NCBI RefSeq assembly: GCF_004962245.1
Contig: NZ_SUHQ01000017.1
Location: forward strand, 62,001 to 126,000
DNA from: Mesorhizobium sp.
GTDB lineage: Bacteria; Pseudomonadota; Alphaproteobacteria; Rhizobiales; Rhizobiaceae
Direction of reading: 5' to 3'
Length of the DNA stretch: 64,000 bases
Each line of letters opens with the position of its first letter. Position 1 is the first letter of the stretch. This document shows positions 26,506 through 35,070 of the stretch, in pieces. The translations under genes and the position numbers were made by a program. The notes beneath the pieces are model-generated. The model ran no database searches and was not told where the DNA came from. It saw nothing but the letters and a program-made list of their open reading frames with translations.

Positions 26506-27701
26506 TTCCCGACTGCCTCCACCACGCGCGCAGAACGACCTTCGCGAAAGCCACTTACGATCCGCGCGACGACGCTGGCGCCGTGGGGAAGTCCATCGAC
26601 GATTTCCAGTCGTGCATCCTCAGTCCGATGGCCGAAGCTGACAACGCGGGATCGCAGACGGCTGGATTCGACCGTCCAGACCGAGCCCTGCCTGCCGTCG
26701 AAACCTTGTACGGCCGCCTCAGGCACCAGCAGTGCCGCGTCGATTGTCGCAACCGTGATCCAGAACTCGACCTGCTCCCCGAGATAGACCCGTGGCGGTG
26801 GATTATCGCCCTTGATGAAGACGCGCCGTTCCTCGGTTACCCTGTCGCTTTCAAGCCCGATACGGACCACGCGTCCCGTGAATGCGTCCTGCGGACGCGA
26901 ACGCAGCCGCGCGTCCACGCGCTGGCCTTCCTCGATGAACCCTGCGCGCGCTTCGTCGACATGGGCAAGGCCCCAGTAGGTGTCGGCAGCTATCAGCGTG
27001 AAGATCGGATCACCGGCTTTCACCACGGTGCCAATCTCCTTGTGACGGTCAATGACTATGGCGTCGTAGGGCGCTACCACCTTACGGTGGCGCAGCATGG
27101 TTTCCTCGAACCGCAATTGCGCTCCCGCATCGGCAAGCTGCGCTTGCGCGACCTTGATTTCGCTCGAAGCTACCGCGACGTCGGCTTCAGCGACGGCCTC
27201 GTCCATAAGCGCCTCCTCGGCTGACTGCCGAGACACCACACTCTGCCCGGCAAGCGACTGTTTGCGAGCATTCGCGTCCTTCTTCTGCGCTAGGATGGCT
27301 CGCGTCTTTCCGAGGTTGGCATTCGCCTTTTCGACGGTAGCTTCGGCAACGAGCAGGGCAGCCTTGGCCTTCTCCAACTTTGCCTGTTGCTCTCCCAGCG
27401 TCAGGCTTGCAAGCAGGTCGCCCTGTTGGACGCGATCACCCTCGTCAGCGTTGAGCTGCACCAGGGTGGCGCCAACCTCAAAGCCGATATCGGAGCGGAT
27501 GCGCGCCTCGACAGTGCCAAGCCCGAAGACGCGGACGGGGACATCGTGTTCCTCCGCCACAATCTCGACGGCGACTGGACGCTGGTTGTAGAGGGCATAC
27601 CCTCCAAAGCCGGTCAAAATAACTATGACCGCGACCAGCGGGTACAAAATTGCAGGCCTGCGGATCAAGGTAGCCACACCCGAGGTTTGATTTCTTTGCA
27701 T
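26502..27701 (-). CDS. HlyD/DevB-like membrane-fusion protein of an ABC exporter
   Basis: The 399-residue periplasmic adaptor has an N-terminal membrane helix (about 17-38), a barrel-sandwich region (GATLVQLNADEGDRVQQGDLLASL), and a long coiled-coil hairpin (about residues 105-205). A second lipoyl half (APYDAIVIDRHKEIGTVVKAGDPIF) and a beta-barrel follow. It links the inner-membrane ABC pump to an outer-membrane channel, which is not in this window. First gene of the three-gene exporter operon. Confidence 0.92.
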   Translation of the reverse strand: MQRNQTSGVATLIRRPAILYPLVAVIVILTGFGGYALYNQRPVAVEIVAEEHDVPVRVFGLGTVEARIRSDIGFEVGATLVQLNADEGDRVQQGDLLASLTLGEQQAKLEKAKAALLVAEATVEKANANLGKTRAILAQKKDANARKQSLAGQSVVSRQSAEEALMDEAVAEADVAVASSEIKVAQAQLADAGAQLRFEETMLRHRKVVAPYDAIVIDRHKEIGTVVKAGDPIFTLIAADTYWGLAHVDEARAGFIEEGQRVDARLRSRPQDAFTGRVVRIGLESDRVTEERRVFIKGDNPPPRVYLGEQVEFWITVATIDAALLVPEAAVQGFDGRQGSVWTVESSRLRSRVVSFGHRTEDARLEIVDGLPHGASVVARIVSGFREGRSARVVEAVGN

Positions 27702-28313
27702 GTTGAACCTCAGGTCAGTTCAGGCAGGACAAGCGTCCGGCCACTCCTACGCCTTCACTCGTTTTGCGACGTCAGCCGAGATAATCGTCGTGCCAAATCA
27801 AGTGTCACCACGCCTACAATTCGCACTGAGCCTTGGTGGTCATCCTATCTGCCAAGCGAAGCTCCATCTTTGATCTGCGACAAGTCGCAACCGCCACTCC
27901 AGCCGTTTCTGCGTTTTCAGGTGGGTCCAGCCCGGCTGGCGGTAGAAACAGCGTGTCGGACCTGGTCGAGGAAGGGTGTGCCGCCATTGTGGGTGATTTC
28001 GTGAAGAGCTTTCCAGGGGAATGACCCTTCCGGCTGCACGGCGACGTCGCATTTGCGGCGGCTAAAGGAACGGTCGCCGGATGAGCGGACTTTTCAAGCA
28101 CCCCAACAAGCATCCTGATCCAGAATCCACTTGCACCGGCACGGGCCAATCGGCGCGAGGTCTCCGCGCGCATCGGCACGATACTCTACTCCCTTGACAT
28201 CTCAGTGGTGAGTTGTGTCATGCTATGGTGCCGGCTCCAGTTCATGGTCTGCTTTCGGCTCGGTCCCTTTACTACGGACCCTGAAGCTCACGTCAGCCAG
28301 CGCCGCCGCCAGC
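27702..28313. other. 612 bp without a recognised gene
   Basis: Upstream of the exporter operon, so it should hold that operon's promoter, but no clear motif is visible. The plus strand around 27958-28200 reads as a weak coding-like stretch broken by at least two in-frame TGA codons, suggesting an old pseudogene that I cannot name. Confidence 0.4.
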
Positions 28314-28469
28314 TCACTCTCCCGCGGCGTCCTTGGCAATCTCGTCCAGCAGATCGTTTACATCGTCGCGCCCCTTCCCGTCAGGGAGCCTGCGGAAGCC
28401 GACGATCACGTCACCTGGCTTTTCCTCAGTTTCGTAGCCGAAAAGGATGTAGGGGGCTTCAGATCCGCC
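28314..28469 (-). pseudogene. short coding-like remnant next to DUF302
   Basis: Just past the DUF302 stop, another minus-strand frame reads about 50 coding-like residues (PYILFGYETEEKPG ... DVNDLLDEIAKDAAGE) to a TGA. There is no ATG or GTG at its beginning, and an in-frame stop precedes it. It may be the tail of a lost gene or a very short unannotated protein. I do not recognise a family. Confidence 0.3.
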
Positions 28470-28845
28470 TCACGGCCTCGGCCAGCATATCGCGGACCTG
28501 GCTGGCGACGCGGGTGAGTTCCTGGTTGTCGATCGCGGCCATGGAAGCTACAGGGTCGATAGCGCTGACCTCCACCGCATCCGAGACTTGTCGGACGATG
28601 ACGTTGCAGGGCAGCATGGCTCCTACTCGCGGTTCCATTTCAATGGCGTTATGGGCCATCTTCGGATTGCAGGCGCCCAATATGAGATAGGGATCCATGT
28701 TGACGTCCAGCTTCTTCTTCATTGTCGCCTTTACGTCGATTTCGGTCAGCACGCCGAAACCCTGATCCGCTAGCGCCGCGCGGGTCCTCTCGACGACGTC
28801 ATCAAAGCTGGCGCTGTCGAACTTGCGGTTGATGGTGTAAGTCAT
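28459..28845 (-). CDS. DUF302 family protein
   Basis: The 128-residue product matches DUF302: an N-terminal VERTRAALADQGFGVLTEIDVKAT, then YLILGACNPKMAHNAIE with the conserved cysteine, and LPCNVIVRQ. The family fold is known but its function is not; members often accompany metal or redox stress genes. The ATG at 28845 follows AGGAGCTCCC. An exact GGAAC-N16-CGTT promoter lies just upstream, so the gene is very likely part of the EcfG general stress regulon. Confidence 0.92.
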   Translation of the reverse strand: MTYTINRKFDSASFDDVVERTRAALADQGFGVLTEIDVKATMKKKLDVNMDPYLILGACNPKMAHNAIEMEPRVGAMLPCNVIVRQVSDAVEVSAIDPVASMAAIDNQELTRVASQVRDMLAEAVRRI

Positions 28846-28867
28846 GGGAGCTCCTGTTTTACCGATC

Positions 28868-28892
28868 AACGACGGGATGCGGAAAGCGTTCC
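28868..28892 (-). promoter_or_regulatory. EcfG-type general stress promoter for the DUF302 gene
   Basis: On the minus strand, GGAAC (28892-28888) is followed after exactly 16 bases by CGTT (28871-28868). This is the alphaproteobacterial EcfG sigma-factor consensus. It ends 23 bp before the ATG at 28845, leaving room for a short leader with the AGGAG ribosome site. Confidence 0.8.
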
Positions 28893-29029
28893 CAAGGTGT
28901 GTAGGACCCGCAGCCTGAAGGGGTGCTGTCGATCATGTGCTGCTAGTCGTCGCTCGGCCCAAGTTCGACAAGCGCCTCCAGAGCGCGTCCCATACGCCCT
29001 GCCCGTCGGCGAAAACTGGATGCATGGTA

Positions 29030-29264
29030 TCAGGCCAGTCATTCCGCGAAAGCCCAACCGGAATGGCCCGCTGGCCTGCGACTTCCGAGCTACAAGGACC
29101 GAAACGCATCGAGCAGATGTTCAACCGGCTCAAACAGCTTCGTCGCCTCGCCACCCGATACGACAAAACCCCGAAAATCCTCCGCCGCCTTTCTCGTGTT
29201 GGCGGCCGTGAAGATGTGGTCGCCACGCTTGCTCCAGTTCGTGAGTTGTGCGTCGGTCGGGTGA
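29030..29264 (+). pseudogene. IS5-family transposase remnant (C-terminal end, frameshifted)
   Basis: Fragments of the transposase C-terminus appear in successive frames: RPVIPRKPNRN, then KRIEQMFNRLKQLRRLATRYDKT, then AAFLVLAAVKMW before a TGA. In an intact IS5-type (IS427-like) transposase these are one continuous segment around the last catalytic glutamate (RIExxFxRLK). At least two single-base shifts separate them, so the gene is dead. No N-terminal half or terminal inverted repeats are recognisable. Confidence 0.8.
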
Positions 29265-29340
29265 GAACCACCCCGGCCAGTAAAATTTGTGTACTATTGG
29301 TGACTCAGCGTTCCACTTACACACGAAAGGCGTTTCTGCA

Positions 29341-30087
29341 GTGGACATCCCCCGGATCTTCAACGTCGCGGAAGGCGCTCACCGCATCCATAATCCGTTC
29401 ACACCCGAAAAGCTCGCCACTCTCGGCGCGGCGTTGCGCCTGGAACCAGAGACCCGTGTGCTGGACCTTGGCAGCGGTTCAGGCGAGATGCTGTGCACTT
29501 GGGCACGCGATTACGGGATTAGCGGCACTGGTATTGACATGAGCCAGTTGTTCACCGAGCAAGCGAAGCTGCGCGCTGAAGAACTCGGGGTCGCCGATCG
29601 AGTCGAGTTCATCCACGGCGACGCTGCCGGCTATGTGGCCGACGCAAAGGTCGGTGTGGCAGCCTGTCTCGGTGCCACGTGGATCGGCGGGGGAGTCGTC
29701 GGCACCATCAAGCTTCTGGCGAAGAGCCTCCACACCGGAGGGATTATCCTCATCGGCGAGCCGTACTGGCTGCAGTTGCCGCCCACTGAAGACGTTGCCA
29801 AGGGATGCCTTGCCGGTTCGACCTCCGACTTTCTCATGCTTCCAGGACTTCTCGCGTCTTTCGGCAACCTCGACTACGACGTTGTGGAAATGGTCCTGGC
29901 GGACCAGGACGGCTGGGACAGGTACGAGGCGGCCAAGTGGCTCACAATGCGCCGGTGGCTCGACGCGAATCCCGACGACGATTTCGCGAAAGATGTTCGA
30001 GCCCAACTGACCTCGGAACCCGAACGCTACGCCGCGTACACGCGCGAATACCTGGGCTGGGGTGTGTTCGCGCTGATGGCGCGGTGA
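29341..30087 (+). CDS. SAM-dependent methyltransferase (class I)
   Basis: The 248-residue product has the class I motif I in VLDLGSGSGEML, an acidic strand end GTGIDMSQLF, and a post-motif loop FIHGDAAGY. The remainder includes LHTGGIILIGEPYW. The substrate is unknown. GTG at 29341 is the likely start; a TTG at 29287 is in frame but adds an unconserved leader. It follows directly after the dead IS5 fragment, so its original upstream context has been disrupted. Confidence 0.87.
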   Translation: MDIPRIFNVAEGAHRIHNPFTPEKLATLGAALRLEPETRVLDLGSGSGEMLCTWARDYGISGTGIDMSQLFTEQAKLRAEELGVADRVEFIHGDAAGYVADAKVGVAACLGATWIGGGVVGTIKLLAKSLHTGGIILIGEPYWLQLPPTEDVAKGCLAGSTSDFLMLPGLLASFGNLDYDVVEMVLADQDGWDRYEAAKWLTMRRWLDANPDDDFAKDVRAQLTSEPERYAAYTREYLGWGVFALMAR

Positions 30088-30259
30088 TGTAAGGCAAGTG
30101 GCATCTGGCGGCAGCGAGCCCTCGATCCGTCCGAAGCCGAACGGCCCTTGGTCGAGCGCGACTGGCACGCCGCGGTGGGCTTCCTAGGATTTGTTGAGTA
30201 TCAGCGCCCGCCAATGAGCTGCATTGCGTTCTGTAGCTGCTCGCTGGATAGTCCTGGCG

Positions 30260-31720
30260 ATGTTGCAGACCTTAATGACTCATTGGCCCCAGATCCTCGC
30301 TATCATTTCGGTGGTGATGGCGGTCATCGGCATCGTCCACGCCATAATGACGAAGGAAGACGTCCGTGCCGCCACAGGTTGGGTCGGCGTGATGTTCCTG
30401 TCGCCGTTCCTTGGCCCGATCATCTACGCCGTTGCCGGCATAAACCGTATCCGTCGTGCAACGATCAGCGCCATGCGGCCCCTTTCCAGCGAGGCGGCTT
30501 CCGCAAAACATGAGCGCGACATTGCCGCCGAGGAATTGATCGCCGAGCGGTACGGCCAACGCTTCACCGGCCTGAAGACATTGGGCGACCGAGTGGCGCG
30601 GCGTGCCCTGACCTCGGGAAACGCAATTGCGATATTGGAGACAGGTGACGAGGCCTATGCCACAATGTGCCGAGCGATTGATGGCGCTCAACACAGTGTC
30701 CTTCTCGAGACCTACATCTTCGACAATGACGATGTCGGGCGGCTTTTCGTGAAATCTCTCGCCGGAGCCGTCCAGCGGGGTGTCGGCGTTCGCGTGCTGA
30801 TCGATGCGGTTGGGGCGCGTTACTCAGTCCCCAGCATTCTTGGGCATCTGCGAGAGGCAAAAATCACAGCCGACCTCTTCAACGGCAACATCGTCATGGG
30901 CCTGCGTCTTCCCTACGCCAATCTCAGAACACACCGGAAGATCCTGGTCGTCGATGGCACGATTGCGTTCACCGGAGGGATGAACATCCGAAAGGGATTC
31001 TCAGCCGAGTTCGCCGGCTCCTCCAGCGCGAGGGACACGCATTTTCAGGTCACCGGCCCGGTCGTGGCCGACCTTTTTTCGGTTGCCGCCGAAGATTGGC
31101 GCTTCGCGAGCGGCGAGCTCCTGAAAGGCCACACCTGGCAAGTGGCCACGCTTCCCGCGGCTCCCGGTCAGCCGATGCTGACGCGGGCGGTTGCGTCCGG
31201 GCCGGATGCCAGTATCGAAACGAACCATAAATTGCTGATCGGGGCATTCTCCGTCGCTCGCCAATCGATCCGCATCATGTCCCCCTATTTCCTGCCGGAT
31301 CGGGAACTGATCAGCGCGCTGACGACCGCGGCCAGGCGAGGCGTCGAGATCGACATCGTGGTACCGGCGGTGAACAATCTCTTCCTTGTCGACCGCGCGA
31401 TGACAGCCCAATTCGATCAGGTCCTGAAGCACTATTGCCGTGTATGGCGCACGAAGGGCTCGTTCGATCATTCGAAGCTGCTGTCGGTCGATGGGGTTTG
31501 GGCCTATATAGGGTCCTCCAACCTTGATGCCCGGTCCCTGCGGCTGAATTTTGAGATTGATATGGAGGTTCTTGATGCAGGCTTTGCCGCCGAGATTGAA
31601 GCGCGGATCGGATCGGCAATCGCCTCCGCAGCGCCCGTAACGATCGAAACCTTGAGAGCCCGGCCATTCATCGGTCGCCTGTTCGACCGAGTGTTGTGGC
31701 TGGGATCGCCCTATCTTTAG
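30260..31720 (+). CDS. cls: cardiolipin synthase (phospholipase D family)
   Basis: The 486-residue product has two N-terminal membrane helices, a basic loop, and two PLD catalytic HxK motifs: THRKILVVDG (first half) and FDHSKLLSVDG (second half). It condenses phosphatidylglycerol molecules, or PG with another phospholipid, to cardiolipin. The ATG at 30260 gives the standard N-terminus; ATG at 30275 is an alternative. The next gene encodes an EEP-family phosphatase on the same strand, a pairing seen in other rhizobia. Confidence 0.93.
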   Translation: MLQTLMTHWPQILAIISVVMAVIGIVHAIMTKEDVRAATGWVGVMFLSPFLGPIIYAVAGINRIRRATISAMRPLSSEAASAKHERDIAAEELIAERYGQRFTGLKTLGDRVARRALTSGNAIAILETGDEAYATMCRAIDGAQHSVLLETYIFDNDDVGRLFVKSLAGAVQRGVGVRVLIDAVGARYSVPSILGHLREAKITADLFNGNIVMGLRLPYANLRTHRKILVVDGTIAFTGGMNIRKGFSAEFAGSSSARDTHFQVTGPVVADLFSVAAEDWRFASGELLKGHTWQVATLPAAPGQPMLTRAVASGPDASIETNHKLLIGAFSVARQSIRIMSPYFLPDRELISALTTAARRGVEIDIVVPAVNNLFLVDRAMTAQFDQVLKHYCRVWRTKGSFDHSKLLSVDGVWAYIGSSNLDARSLRLNFEIDMEVLDAGFAAEIEARIGSAIASAAPVTIETLRARPFIGRLFDRVLWLGSPYL

Positions 31721-31860
31721 AGGCTTTCTCTTTCTGCCGGAGGGAATTTGGGTGACGCAGCCATCGTTCGATCTCGTCAGGGAATGGAGGCAGCGATTGC
31801 CGATCCTATTTGAGTGGGACAAAGCCAAGTCTTGAAGGCAGTGAGACGAGCAACAGACTC

Positions 31861-32661
31861 ATGCAAAGAACTGGACGTAGCTTTCCTGCAAGTGTGCTCA
31901 AGTCCATTCGCGACAGAAAAAAGCAGAAGGCCAAGGCTGCGTCGTCCGAAGGGACACGCCCCGCGGGGACACTGGTCGCATCCTACAACGTCCACAAATG
32001 CGTGGGCGTCGACAGAAAGTTCGATCCCGAACGAATCGGTCGCGTCATCCGGGAAATCGGGCCGGATGTCATTGCGTTGCAGGAAGCGGACAATCGATTT
32101 GGAGATCGTGCCGGCCTTCTGGATCTGCCGCGTCTCGAATTGGAAACAGGCCTGGTGCCAGTGCCTGTGTCCGGAAACGGCAAGGGGCACGGCTGGCACG
32201 GCAACGTTCTGCTTTTCAAACGGGGTATCGTTCGCGATGTCCATCAGATCGAGCTCCCGGGACTGGAACCGCGCGGAGCCCTGGTTGCTGAAATCGATCT
32301 GGAAGGGAAACGAACTTTGCGCATCATCGCAGCCCATCTCGGCTTGCTGCGCCGATCGCGCTCCGAACAGGCCCGTGTCGTACTCGATATCATGAACAGC
32401 CCGGACGAAAAACCAACACTGCTGCTCGGCGATTTGAACGAATGGCGACTCGGAAACCGATCCGCGCTAAATACGCTGCACACGACTTTCGGTTCTGCGC
32501 TGCCGGCGGTTCCCACCTTTCCATCGCGTCTGCCGCTGCTGGCGCTCGACCGGATCATGGCAAATCGACACGGAATGATATCAACCGTCGAAGCCCATGA
32601 TACGCCGCTTTCGCGGGTCGCCTCCGATCATCTGCCGCTTACAGCATTCGTTCGCCTGTGA
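31861..32661 (+). CDS. endonuclease/exonuclease/phosphatase (EEP) family protein
   Basis: The 266-residue product has the EEP fold motifs: SYNVHKCVG, the metal-binding glutamate in ALQEADNRFG, the catalytic GDLNEWR, and the C-terminal SDHLPL. It has no signal peptide; the first 35 residues are basic. The family includes phospholipid and inositol phosphatases and nucleases. Association with cardiolipin synthase suggests a lipid headgroup role, which is inference. The ATG at 31861 is chosen over a TTG at 31810. Confidence 0.88.
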   Translation: MQRTGRSFPASVLKSIRDRKKQKAKAASSEGTRPAGTLVASYNVHKCVGVDRKFDPERIGRVIREIGPDVIALQEADNRFGDRAGLLDLPRLELETGLVPVPVSGNGKGHGWHGNVLLFKRGIVRDVHQIELPGLEPRGALVAEIDLEGKRTLRIIAAHLGLLRRSRSEQARVVLDIMNSPDEKPTLLLGDLNEWRLGNRSALNTLHTTFGSALPAVPTFPSRLPLLALDRIMANRHGMISTVEAHDTPLSRVASDHLPLTAFVRL

Positions 32662-32811
32662 AGTCGCTGCCCAGCCCCATGGGCGGAGATCGGTTCAAAG
32701 GTTAATCCATCATGCGCTTCTATTCGCCCCGATCTTTCCACCCACAAACGAGACCACGAGATATCGACCTGACGCGGCCGTGACCGACGCGCCGTTGCCG
32801 TCTGAAAACGA

Positions 32812-33002
32812 TGGATATAGTTCAGAGGTTGTTGGCGCCTGTTTCAATGCAGGTTCTGTCGCGCTTTACCGGGCTTATTCCCCGCTACATCTGGGCCGAG
32901 GAAATCGCGCGCTCTGCTTTATCTGGATGATCATGGTGGGCGCGATCGTCGCGGTCCGCGACGGCCCGCATTTCGACCTCGACCTGCTACCGACGAGCGA
33001 CA
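32812..33002 (+). pseudogene. TRAP transporter small permease (DctQ) remnant
   Basis: One frame reads LAPVSMQVLSRFTGLIPRYIWAEEIARS, and the next, after a one-base loss near 32914, reads CFIWMIMVGAIVAVRDGPHF then DLDLLP. Joined, this is the first half of a DctQ-type TRAP small permease (EE-A/R-F-x-WM-GA-VA-R pattern). The end is missing and neither the large permease nor the binding protein is nearby, so it is a fragment. Confidence 0.75.
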
Positions 33003-33242
33003 GTCTGAAAGAAACACAACATCGCGGGCGAGCATGTCCTCGACGTGGCGCAGGCGCTTTTACAGATGCTCGGCGAGGCCGGCAGAGCGTTAAGGCGGCG
33101 TCAAGAACCGACGCTCGTCGTCGGCATCCGATGCGCAGGTATCGGTCGACCGCGCTCTCGCGGGATGCAGCCAACCTGCTTGCCAGCGTGAGGGCGTTTT
33201 CGAAGGCGGCGGTGTTGGCGATGCCGGGCTGAACTCTACAGA

Positions 33243-33378
33243 TAAGTGCTTCGACACCTGGCCGATTGAAACGTCCACCATCCATCGCCGCGCCTGCACC
33301 GCTGGTAGGCAGGAAAGCCCATTTGGGTGTCAGGTAGCGATGGAAGATCTCGTCCGGGCCGACGCGGGTTAGCTTCAC
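33243..33378 (-). pseudogene. RES-domain toxin, truncated
   Basis: The frame beginning with GTG at 33378 encodes a clear RES N-terminus: FHRYLTPKWAFLPTSGAGAA then GGRFNRPGVEAL. After about 45 residues the family match is lost through a shift and apparent deletion. The frame stays open to 32875, but the translation there is low-complexity and Arg-rich. Intact RES toxins (about 150-230 residues, NAD-degrading) need the later half, so this copy should be inactive. The start overlaps the antitoxin stop. Confidence 0.75.
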
Positions 33379-33761
33379 CCGCGCGCCCCGTTCTCGAGAT
33401 CGCGGATGAAGGCCAGGACCGCTTCGACCTGCCCATCCGCGACCAGTTCGGCCGCCGTGCGGTGGCCATAGTCGGCGATCGGCTCATTGCGATACCAGTA
33501 GATTGCCTTCTCGACGTCGCCGGTGAGTTCTGTCGCAGCAGAAATCACCTTGACCATCTCGCGCATCCGCCCCTGCAGTCGCTCCGACGAGGGATTGCGT
33601 AGCGTGTTGCGATGAACACCAGTCAGCTGCGCCAGATTGGCCACCTTCACGCCAAGCGCCTGCGACAGGCGCTTCGGCGAGATATAAGGCGTGCGCGGCT
33701 CCTGCAGGCTATCGACAAAGACTGAGATCGCCGTGGAATTTGCGAGCTGTGCGTGGGTCAT
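33375..33761 (-). CDS. Xre/MbcA/ParS-type antitoxin of a RES-Xre module
   Basis: The 128-residue protein has an N-terminal Xre-like helical part (YISPKRLSQALGVKVANLAQLTGV) and a C-terminal toxin-binding domain, with YWYRNEPIADYGHRTAAELVADGQVEAVL matching the DUF2384/MbcA signature. GGAGA precedes the ATG at 33761. It overlaps the RES toxin gene by four bases, the usual order. Since the toxin is broken, it is an orphan antitoxin that may still repress its own promoter or neutralise related toxins. Confidence 0.9.
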   Translation of the reverse strand: MTHAQLANSTAISVFVDSLQEPRTPYISPKRLSQALGVKVANLAQLTGVHRNTLRNPSSERLQGRMREMVKVISAATELTGDVEKAIYWYRNEPIADYGHRTAAELVADGQVEAVLAFIRDLENGARG

Positions 33762-33791
33762 GACAGTCTCCGATCTCTCATCCGCACAATA

Positions 33792-33811
33792 TATGCACAT
33801 TCCAACGCATA
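33792..33811. promoter_or_regulatory. candidate operator of the antitoxin
   Basis: TATGC and GCATA half-sites separated by 10 bp lie 31-50 bp upstream of the antitoxin ATG, in an AT-rich stretch that could hold the promoter. Antitoxins of this family commonly autoregulate at such palindromes. Assigned by symmetry and position only. Confidence 0.4.
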
Positions 33812-34133
33812 GCAAGTGAACACAGATGGCAAGGGGCCGCTTGGCGGAGGATCGCAATTCGTCGGGCCGAGGTGGTGGCCAAAGGCGGCTTTGGGGCCGG
33901 AGGAATAAGCATGCGGCCGTTCTGGTGCGGGCCGTAAGTCAGCCGCGACGCAGCTTTTGCCAAAACCTGAAAACAGACGCTCATTGATATATTGTCGATC
34001 AGGACTGGTGATTATGTTATGGCGACAGTCTTTTCGACGCACGAACCCTGTCGGTAGCTAGGAAGCGATTTTCCTTTGGATCGTCATCAACCTGCGCTAG
34101 ATGCAATCGCGACATAAGTGAGAGTCCAGGCCC
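33812..34133. other. 322 bp without a recognised gene
   Basis: Lies between the antitoxin promoter side and the next gene, which is divergent. No family-like frame is visible. It must contain the promoter of the membrane protein gene at 34134, but no EcfG motif or other consensus was found. Confidence 0.35.
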
Positions 34134-34925
34134 ATGGCGACAGCTTCGAAGAAACCCGCCACTCAAACTGAAGCCCCGGCGTTTACCACGACGCCAGCGG
34201 CAAAGGCCCAGGCGACTCGCTCGCGGATCATCGCGCTCGTGCTTTGGGCGGCAGCAATCATCCTCGAACTTGTGGCCATCTTCTGGGTGATGCGGCCGCC
34301 TTTCGACGAACTGGCCGCCAATCACGGCTTCCCGCAATGGCGTTGGTACACCCTTCTCGGTTTCATCGCGGTAATCGGCGTGCTCGCGATAATCGGCTCG
34401 CTCTTATGGAAAAGAGCCAATCATCAGGATCCGGCAACACGCAAGGAACCGGTGAAGTTCTTCATCCAGAATCAACTCGGCGCCTTTATCGCGCTTTTGG
34501 CATTCTTGCCGTTGATCGTCATGATCTTCCTCAACAAGGACATGGATGCCAAGCAAAAGAACATCGCCGGCGCCGCTGGTATCATCGTCGCGGTTGCGGC
34601 GACTGTGCTTGGTATCGACTTCAAGCCGCTGTCACAGGAACAGGTAGCGGTGGAATCTCAAGTCGTGACGAACCTCGTTGGTCAGGATCTTGTTTGGTGG
34701 AGCGACGGAGGCAAGGTCGTGCATCTATGCAACGGCGCCTCCGATATCAAGAATGCCACGACGCCGGTCTCGAGCGGTCCTATCGCCGACGCTTTCGCCA
34801 AAGGCAAGGAAGGCATCACTCTCGAGCTCAACACCGAGCTGAACCAGTGCGGTTTCGCTGTTCCGGCGAACCTTGCGGATATCGAGCAATGGGTGCGCAG
34901 CGCACGCGGACTGCAAAGATCATAG
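34134..34925 (+). CDS. hypothetical multi-spanning membrane protein
   Basis: The 263-residue protein has a Thr/Ala-rich N-terminus, four predicted membrane helices (about residues 32-52, 78-98, 118-138, 142-160), and a soluble C-terminal domain of about 95 residues containing one CNGAS and one NQCGF cysteine. I do not recognise a family. Coding quality is good and the ATG at 34134 is well placed. It sits among stress-related genes, which is its only contextual clue. Confidence 0.75.
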   Translation: MATASKKPATQTEAPAFTTTPAAKAQATRSRIIALVLWAAAIILELVAIFWVMRPPFDELAANHGFPQWRWYTLLGFIAVIGVLAIIGSLLWKRANHQDPATRKEPVKFFIQNQLGAFIALLAFLPLIVMIFLNKDMDAKQKNIAGAAGIIVAVAATVLGIDFKPLSQEQVAVESQVVTNLVGQDLVWWSDGGKVVHLCNGASDIKNATTPVSSGPIADAFAKGKEGITLELNTELNQCGFAVPANLADIEQWVRSARGLQRS

Positions 34926-35070
34926 AACGAACCTCGCGATCAGCTTGGGTCGGCGTCAATGTCTTTTTTGGCTCACCGTTCTGCAATCGGGCATTCCGCT
35001 GACCACCATGCGAAGCCAATCATGAGACCTCGCGTTTTGGGCCCGTCGGTAGAGCGATTAAGTTGAGGAT

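Noticed and set aside
33003..33240. Plus-strand stretch reading GEHVLDVAQALLQMLGEAG as a possible gene
   Set aside because: Protein-like for about 35 residues only, with no start, no family recognised and flanked by two remnants; probably another scrap.
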